Assembly (NCBI RefSeq): GCF_040958095.1
Contig: NC_091220.1
Coordinates: 19,434,488-19,498,487, forward strand
DNA: 64,000 nucleotides
Direction of reading: 5' to 3'
Source: Procambarus clarkii
Taxonomy: Eukaryota; Arthropoda; Malacostraca; Decapoda; Cambaridae
Shown here: positions 55,400 to 64,000 of the stretch, piece by piece
Layout: the number at the start of each line of letters is the position of its first letter
How positions within the stretch are numbered: the first letter of the stretch is position 1
Made by a program: the position numbers and the translations under genes
Notes under the pieces: model-generated
Seen by the model: only the letters and a program-made list of their open reading frames with translations
The model's database searches: none
Told to the model about the DNA's origin: nothing

Positions 55400-57850
55400 T
55401 TCAATATTGAAGAATATTCTTCAATATTGAAGATTATTCTTCAATATTGAAGAATATTCTTCTATATTGAAGAATATTCTTCTATATTGAAGAATATTCT
55501 TCAATATTGAAGAATATTCTTCAATATTGAAGAATATTCTTCAATATTGATGACTAATCCTCAATATTGAAGAATATTCTTCAATATTGAAGAATATTCT
55601 TCTATATTATTCTTCAATATTCAAGAATATTCTTCAATATTCAAGAATATTCTTCAATATTCAAGAATATTCTTCAATATTGAAGAATATTCTTCAATAT
55701 TGAAGAATATTCTTGAATATTGAAGAATATTCTTGAATATTGAAGAATATTCTTGAATATTGAAGATTATTCTTCAATATTGAAGAATATTCTTGAATAT
55801 TGAAGAATATTCTTGAATATTGAAGATTATTCTTCAATATTGAAGAATATTCTTCTATATTGAAGAATATTCTTCTATATTGAAGAATATTCTTCAATAT
55901 TGAAGAATATTCTTCAATATTGAAGAATATTCTTCAATATTGATGACTAATCCTCAATATTGAAGAATATTCTTCAATATTGAAGAATATTCTTCTATAT
56001 TATTCTTCAATATTGAAGAATATTCTTCAATATTGAAGAATATTTATTCTTCAATATTGAGGATTAGTCATCAATATTGAAGAATATTCTTCAATATTGA
56101 GGATTAATCTTCAATATTGAAGAATATTCTTCAATATTGAAGAATATTCTTCAATATTGAAGAATATTCTTCAATATTGAAGAATAATCTTCAATATTGA
56201 AGAATATTCTTCAATATTGAAGATTATTCTTCAATATTGAAGATTATTCTTCAATATTGAAGAATATTCTTCAATATTGAAGAATATTCTTCAATATTGA
56301 AGAATATTCTTCAATATAGAAGAATATTCTTCAATATTGAAGAATATTCTTCAATATTCTTCAATATTGAAGAATATTCTTCAATATTGAAGATTAATCC
56401 TCAATATTGAAGAATATTCTTCAATATTGATGACTAATCCTCAATATTGAAGAATAAATATTCTTCAATATTGAAGAATATTCTTCAATATTGAAGATTA
56501 TTCTTCAATATTGAGGATTAATCTTCAATATTGAAGAATATTCTTCTTCTTCAATATTGAAGATTAATCCTCAATATTGAAGAATATTCTTCAATATTGA
56601 ATAATATTCTTCAATATTGAAGAATATTCTTCAATATTGAATAATATTCTTCAATATTGAGGAATATTCTTCAATATTGAAGAATAATATTGAAGAATAT
56701 TCTTCAATATTATTCTTCAATATTGAAGAATATTCTTCAATATTGAATATTCTTCAATATTGAAGAATATTCTTCAATATTGAAGATTATTCTTCAATAT
56801 TGAAGAATATTCTTCTATATTGAAGAATATTCTTCTATATTGAAGAATATTCTTCAATATTGAAGAATATTCTTCAATATTGAAGAATATTCTTCAATAT
56901 TGATGACTAATCCTCAATATTGAAGAATATTCTTCAATATTGAAGAATATTCTTCTATATTATTCTTCAATATTCAAGAATATTCTTCAATATTCAAGAA
57001 TATTCTTCAATATTCAAGAATATTCTTCAATATTGAAGAATATTCTTCAATATTGAAGAATATTCTTGAATATTGAAGAATATTCTTGAATATTGAAGAA
57101 TATTCTTGAATATTGAAGATTATTCTTCAATATTGAAGAATATTCTTGAATATTGAAGAATATTCTTGAATATTGAAGATTATTCTTCAATATTGAAGAA
57201 TATTCTTCTATATTGAAGAATATTCTTCTATATTGAAGAATATTCTTCAATATTGAAGAATATTCTTCAATATTGAAGAATATTCTTCAATATTGATGAC
57301 TAATCCTCAATATTGAAGAATATTCTTCAATATTGAAGAATATTCTTCTATATTATTCTTCAATATTGAAGAATATTCTTCAATATTGAAGAATATTTAT
57401 TCTTCAATATTGAGGATTAGTCATCAATATTGAAGAATATTCTTCAATATTGAGGATTAATCTTCAATATTGAAGAATATTCTTCAATATTGAAGAATAT
57501 TCTTCAATATTGAAGAATATTCTTCAATATTGAAGAATATTCTTCAATATTGAAGAATATTCTTCAATATTGAAGAATAATCTTCAATATTGAAGAATAT
57601 TCTTCAATATTGAAGATTATTCTTCAATATTGAAGATTATTCTTCAATATTGAAGAATATTCTTCAATATTGAAGAATATTCTTCAATATTGAAGAATAT
57701 TCTTCAATATAGAAGAATATTCTTCAATATTGAAGAATATTCTTCAATATTCTTCAATATTGAAGAATATTCTTCAATATTGAAGATTAATCCTCAATAT
57801 TGAAGAATATTCTTCAATATTGATGACTAATCCTCAATATTGAAGAATAA
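55400..57850. repeat. Higher-order duplication in satellite, 1353-bp offset
   Basis: The order of variant units around 55430-56450 recurs 1353 bp later (for example the same variant order at 55694-55897 and 57047-57250), including the rare GGATTAGTCATC spacer. Confidence 0.8.
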
Positions 57851-59159
57851 ATATTCTTCAATATTGAAGAATATTCTTCAATATTGAAGATTAATCCTCA
57901 ATATTGAAGAATATTCTTCAATATTGAAGAATATTCTTCAATATTGAAGAATATTCTTCAATATTGAAGAATATTCTTCAATATAGAAGAATATTCTTCA
58001 ATATTGAAGAATATTCTTCAATATTCTTCAATATTGAAGAATATTCTTCAATATTGAAGATTAATCCTCAATATTGAAGAATATTCTTCAATATTGATGA
58101 CTAATCCTCAATATTGAAGAATAAATATTCTTCAATATTGAAGAATATTCTTCAATATTGAAGAATATTCTTCAATATAGAAGAATATTCTTCAATATTG
58201 AAGAATATTCTTCAATATTCTTCAATATTGAAGAATATTCTTCAATATTGAAGATTAATCCTCAATATTGAAGAATATTCTTCAATATTGAAGATTAATC
58301 CTCAATATTGAAGAATATTCTTCAATATTCAAGAATATTCTTCAATATTGAATAATATTCTTCAATATTGAAGAATATTCTTCAATATTGAAGAATATTC
58401 TTCTATATTGAAGAATATTCTTCAATATTGAAGAATATTCTTCAATATTGAAGAATAATATTGAAGAATATTCTTCAATATTATTCTTCAATATTGAAGA
58501 ATATTCCTCAATATTGAAGAATATTATTCAATATTGAAGAATATTCTTCAATATTGAAGAATATTCTTCAATATTGAAGAATATTCTTCAATATTGAAGA
58601 ATATTCTTCAATATTGAAGAATAATCTTCAATATAGAAGAATATTCTTCAATATTGAAGAATATTCTTCAATATTGAAGAATATTATTCAATATTGAAGA
58701 ATATTCTTCAATATTGAGGATTAATCTTCAATATTGAAGAATATTCTTCAATATTGAAGAATAAATATTCTTCAATATTGAAGAATAATCTTCAATATTG
58801 AAGAATATTCTTCAATATTGAAGAATAAATATTCTTCAATATTGAAGAATAAATATTCTTCAATATTGAAGAATAAATATTCTTCAATATTGAAGAATAA
58901 TCTTCAATATTGAAGAATATTCTTCAATATTGAAGAATAAATATTCTTCAATATTGAAGAATATTCTTCAATATTGAAGAATATTCTTCAATATTGAAGA
59001 ATATTCTTCAATATTGAAGAATAATCTTCAATATTCAAGAATATTCTTCAATATAGAAGAATATTCTTCAATATTGAAGAATATTCTTCAATATTGAAGA
59101 ATATTCTTCAATATTGAAGAATATTCTTCAATATTGAATAATATTCTTCAATATTGAAG

Positions 59160-61960
59160 AATATTCTTCAATATTGAGGATTATTCTTCAATATTGAAGA
59201 ATAATCCTCAATATTGAAGAATATTCTTCAATATTGAAGAATATTCATCAATATTGAAGAATATTCTTGAATATTGAAGAATATTCTTGAATATTGAAGA
59301 ATATTCTTCAATATTGAGGATTAATCTTCAATATTGAAGAATATTCTTCAATATTGAAGAATATTCTTCAATATTATTCTTCAATATTGAAGAATATTCC
59401 TCAATATTGAAGAATATTATTCAATATTGAAGAATATTCTTCAATATTGAAGAATATTCTTCAATATTCAAGAATATTCTTCAATATTGATTAATATTCT
59501 TCAATATTGAAGAATATTCTTCAATATTGAAGAATATTCCTCTATATTGAAGAATATTATTCAATATTGAAGAATATTCTTCAATATAGAAGAATATTCT
59601 TCAATATAGAAGAATATTCTTCAATATTGAAGAATATTCTTGAATATTGAGGATTATTCTTCAATATTGAAGAATATTCTTCAATATTGAAGAATATTCT
59701 TCAATATTGAAGAATATTCTTCAATATTCAAGAATATTCTTCAATATTCAAGAATATTCTTCAATATTCAAGAATATTCTTCAATATTGAAGAATATTCT
59801 TCAATATTCAAGAATATTCTTCAATATTCAAGAATATTCTTCAATATTCAAGAATATTCTTCAATATTCAAGAATATTCTTCAATATTCAAGAATATTCT
59901 TCAATATTGAAGAATATTCTTCAATATTGAGGATTATTCTTCAATATTGAAGAATATTCTTCAATATTGAAGAATATTCTTCAATATTGAAGAATATTCT
60001 TCAATATTGAAGAATAATCCTCAATATTGAAGAATATTCTTCAATATTGAAGAATATTTATTCTTCAATATTGAGGATTATTCTTCAATATTGAAGAATA
60101 TTCTTCAATATTGAAGAATATTCTTCAATATTGAAGAATATTCTTCAATATTCAAGAATATTCTTCAATATTCAAGAATATTCTTCAATATTCAAGAATA
60201 TTCTTCAATATTGAAGAATATTCTTCAATATTGAAGAATATTCTTCAATATTGAGGATTATTCTTCAATATTGAAGAATATTCTTCAATATTGAAGAATA
60301 TTCTTCAATATTGAAGAATAATCCTCAATATTGAAGAATATTCTTCAATATTGAAGAATATTCTTCAATATTGAAGAATAATCCTCAATATTGAAGAATA
60401 TTCTTCAATATTGAAGAATATTCTTCAATATTGAAGAATAATCCTCAATATTGAAGAATAAATATTCTTCAATATTGAAGAATATTCTTCAATATTGAAG
60501 AATATTCTTCAATATTGAAGAATAATCCTCAATATTGAAGAATATTCTTCAATATTGAAGAATAATCCTCAATATTGAAGAATATTCTTCAATATAGAAG
60601 AATATTCTTCAATATTGAAGAATATTCTTCAATATAGAAGAATATTCTTCAATATAGAAGAATATTCTTCAATATTGAAGAATATTCTTCAATATTGAAG
60701 AATATTCTTCAATATTGAAGAATAATCCTCAATATTGAAGAATATTCTTCAATATTGAAGAATATTCTTCAATATTGAAGAATAATCCTCAATATTGAAG
60801 AATATTCTTCAATATTGAAGAATATTCTTGAATATTGAAGAATATTCTTGAATATTGAAGAATATTCTTCAATATTGAGGATTAATCTTCAATATTGAAG
60901 AATATTCTTCAATATTGAAGAATATTCTTCAATATTATTCTTCAATATTGAAGAATATTCCTCAATATTGAAGAATATTATTCAATATTGATTAATATTC
61001 TTCAATATTGAAGAATATTCTTCAATATTGAAGAATATTCCTCTATATTGAAGAATATTATTCAATATTGAAGAATATTCTTCAATATAGAAGAATATTC
61101 TTCAATATAGAAGAATATTCTTCAATATTGAAGAATATTCTTGAATATTGAGGATTATTCTTCAATATTGAAGAATATTCTTCAATATTGAAGAATATTC
61201 TTCAATATTCAAGAATATTCTTCAATATTCAAGAATATTCTTCAATATTCAAGAATATTCTTCAATATTCAAGAATATTCTTCAATATTGAAGAATATTC
61301 TTCAATATTCAAGAATATTCTTCAATATTCAAGAATATTCTTCAATATTCAAGAATATTCTTCAATATTCAAGAATATTCTTGAATATTCTTCAATATTG
61401 AAGAATATTCTTCAATATTGAGGATTATTCTTCAATATTGAAGAATATTCTTCAATATTGAAGAATATTCTTCAATATTGAAGAATAATCCTCAATATTG
61501 AAGAATATTCTTCAATATTGAAGAATATTTATTCTTCAATATTGAGGATTATTCTTCAATATTGAAGAATATTCTTCAATATTGAAGAATATTCTTCAAT
61601 ATTGAAGAATATTCTTCAATATTCAAGAATATTCTTCAATATTCAAGAATATTCTTCAATATTGAAGAATATTCTTCAATATTGAAGAATATTCTTCAAT
61701 ATTGAGGATTATTCTTCAATATTGAAGAATATTCTTCAATATTGAAGAATATTCTTCAATATTGAAGAATAATCCTCAATATTGAAGAATATTCTTCAAT
61801 ATTGAAGAATATTCTTCAATATTGAAGAATAATCCTCAATATTGAAGAATATTCTTCAATATTGAAGAATATTCTTCAATATTGAAGAATAATCCTCAAT
61901 ATTGAAGAATAAATATTCTTCAATATTGAAGAATATTCTTCAATATTGAAGAATATTCTT
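59160..61960. repeat. Higher-order duplication in satellite, ~1.5-kb offset
   Basis: Rare variants (ATTAATATTC at 59490 and 60991; TGAATATTGAGGATTATTC at 59641 and 61142; runs of TTCAAGAATATTC) recur about 1.5 kb apart, with small indels changing the offset from 1501 to about 1491. Confidence 0.75.
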
Positions 61961-62469
61961 CAATATTGAAGAATAATCCTCAATATTGAAGAATATTCTT
62001 CAATATTGAAGAATAATCCTCAATATTGAAGAATATTCTTCAATATAGAAGAATATTCTTCAATATTGAAGAATATTCTTCAATATAGAAGAATATTCTT
62101 CAATATAGAAGAATATTCTTCAATATTGAAGAATATTCTTCAATATTGAAGAATATTCTTCAATATTGAAGAATATTCTTCAATATTGAAGAATATTCTT
62201 CAATATTGAGGAATATTCTTCAATATTGAAGAATAATATTGAAGAATATTCTTCAATATTGAAGAATATTCTTCAATATTGAAGATTAATCCTCAATATT
62301 GAAGAATATTCTTCAATATTCAAGAATATTCTTCAATATTCAAGAATATTATTCAATATTGAAGAATATTCTTCAATATTGAAGAATATTATTCAATATT
62401 GAAGAATAATCCTCAATATTGAAGAATATTCTTCTATATTGAAGAATAATCCTCAATATTGAAGAATAT

Positions 62470-64000
62470 TCTTCAATATTGAAGAATAAATATTCTTCAA
62501 TATTGAAGAATATTCTTCAATATTGAAGAATAATCTTCAATATTCAAGAATATTCTTCAATATTCAAGAATATTCTTCAATATTCAAGAATATTCTTCAA
62601 TATTCAAGAATATTCTTCAATATTGAAGATTATTCTTCAATATTGAAGAATATTCTTCAATATTGAAGAATATTCTTCAATATTGAAGAATATTCTTCAA
62701 TATTGAAGAATATTCTTCAATATAGAAGAATATTCTTCAATATTGAAGAATATTCTTCAATATTGAAGAATATTCTTCAATATTGAAGAATAATCCTCAA
62801 TATTGAAGAATATTCTTCAATATTGAAGAATATTCTTCAATATTGAAGAATATTCTTCAATATTGAAGAATATTCTTCAATATTGAAGATTATTCAATAT
62901 TGAGGATTAATCTTCAATATTGAAGAATATTCTTCAATATTGAAGAATATTCTTCAATATTGAAGAATATTCTTCAATATAGAAGAATATTCTTCAATAT
63001 TGAAGAATATTCTTCAATATTGAAGAATATTCTTCAATATTGAAGAATATTATTCAATATTGAAGAATATTCTTCTATATTGAAGAATAATCCTCAATAT
63101 TGAAGAATATTCTTCAATATTGAGGATTAATCTTCAATATTGAAGAATAATCTTCAATATTGAAGAATATTCTTCAATATTGAAGAATATTCTTCAATAT
63201 TGAAGAATATTCTTCAATATTGAAGAATATTCTTCAATATTGAAGAATAAATATTCTTCAATATTGAAGAATATTCTTCAATATTGAAGAATAATCTTCA
63301 ATATTCAAGAATATTCTTCAATATTCAAGAATATTCTTCAATATTCAAGAATATTCTTCAATATTCAAGAATATTCTTCAATATTCAAGAATATTCTTCA
63401 ATATTGAAGAATATTCTTCTATATTGAAGAATATTCTTCTATATTGAAGAATATTCTTCAATATTGAAGAATATTCTTCTATATTGAAGAATAATCTTCA
63501 ATATTGAAGAATATTCTTCAATATTGAAGAATATTCTTCAATATTGAAGAATATTATTCAATATTGAAGAATATTCTTCTATATTGAAGAATAATCCTCA
63601 ATATTGAAGAATATTCTTCAATATTGAGGATTAATCTTCAATATTGAAGAATAATCTTCAATATTGAAGAATATTCTTCAATATTGAAGAATATTCTTCA
63701 ATATTGAAGAATATTCTTCAATATTGAAGAATATTCTTCAATATTGAAGAATATTCTTCAATATTGAAGAATAAATATTCTTCAATATTGAAGAATATTC
63801 TTCAATATTGAAGAATAATCTTCAATATTCAAGAATATTCTTCAATATTCAAGAATATTCTTCAATATTCAAGAATATTCTTCAATATTCAAGAATATTC
63901 TTCAATATTCAAGAATATTCTTCAATATTGAAGAATATTCTTCTATATTGAAGAATATTCTTCTATATTGAAGAATATTCTTCAATATTGAAGAATATTC
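62470..64000. repeat. Higher-order duplications in satellite, ~0.76 and ~0.52-kb offsets
   Basis: The block GAAGAATAAATATTC followed by the TTCAAGAATATTC run starts at 62481, 63242 and 63766. Confidence 0.7.

Larger units (their letters stand above)
52674..64000. repeat. Self-complementary 20-bp AT-rich satellite, at least 11.3 kb
   Basis: The consensus unit GAAGAATATTCTTCAATATT is 20% GC and equals its own reverse complement after rotation, so the array has no strand. Each unit alternates two palindromes: the nearly invariant TTCAATATTGAA and a variable spacer (AGAATATTCT, AGAATAATCT, AGATTATTCT, GGATTAATCT, TGACTAATCC, AGAATAAATATTCT). It runs to the window edge, so its true length is unknown. 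Open frames within it are artefacts. Confidence 0.98.

Noticed and set aside
55694..61421. Open frames of repeated NILQYSRIFF type in the satellite
   Set aside because: The 20-bp unit opens frames on both strands by composition; there is no gene structure.
52674..64000. CRISPR-like regular palindromic array
   Set aside because: No unique spacers, eukaryotic context, unit far too short and continuous; it is a satellite.

Overview
This is eukaryotic nuclear DNA from an arthropod, most likely a decapod crustacean and probably a crayfish. The evidence is spliced genes with kilobase introns, protein sequences typical of arthropods, and a dense load of tRNA-derived SINEs, non-LTR retrotransposon remnants, Tigger-like DNA transposons, fold-back elements and satellites. 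The species call is an inference from repeat style and was not checked by search.

Two host genes can be read exon by exon, both on the + strand. The first (about 1.6-12.0 kb) is the 3' part of a ZRSR2-like (U2AF35-related) splicing factor: seven exons covering a charged coiled region, CCCH finger 1, a U2AF-homology RRM, CCCH finger 2 and an RS tail grown from a 21-bp coding minisatellite. Its 5' exons lie outside the window. The second (17.3-31.5 kb) is a complete nine-exon aminoacylase-1 (ACY1) gene encoding about 400 residues with all metal and catalytic residues present. The two act in unrelated processes (RNA splicing; N-acyl amino acid hydrolysis) and are linked only by position.

The 12-17.3 kb interval between them holds a 5'-truncated LINE copy, a Tigger 3' end, a 2-kb 19-bp minisatellite with a 463-bp higher-order repeat, and a CR1-like LINE 3' end. 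The introns contain at least five SINE types, two copies of a TIR/MITE element (one carrying a nested SINE) and a fold-back element.

From 31.5 to 40 kb the window is intergenic and almost entirely repeats: an internally deleted Tigger element with TA duplications, LINE remnants on both strands, SINEs with LINE-like tails, a second fold-back element and a short mixed tandem/inverted array. A promoter-like patch near 40.3 kb and exon-like segments at 40.7-42.8 kb cannot be assigned to any gene I recognise.

At 45.96-52.15 kb lies a full-length I-like LINE (ORF1 with three CCHC knuckles; ORF2 with endonuclease, RT and RNase H) flanked by an intact 13-bp target-site duplication, but with about seven frame breaks. 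About 500 bp further on, a 20-bp AT-rich satellite that is its own reverse complement begins and runs for at least 11.3 kb to the window edge, with nested higher-order duplications. I see no viral genes, CRISPR arrays, rRNA genes or functional tRNA genes.
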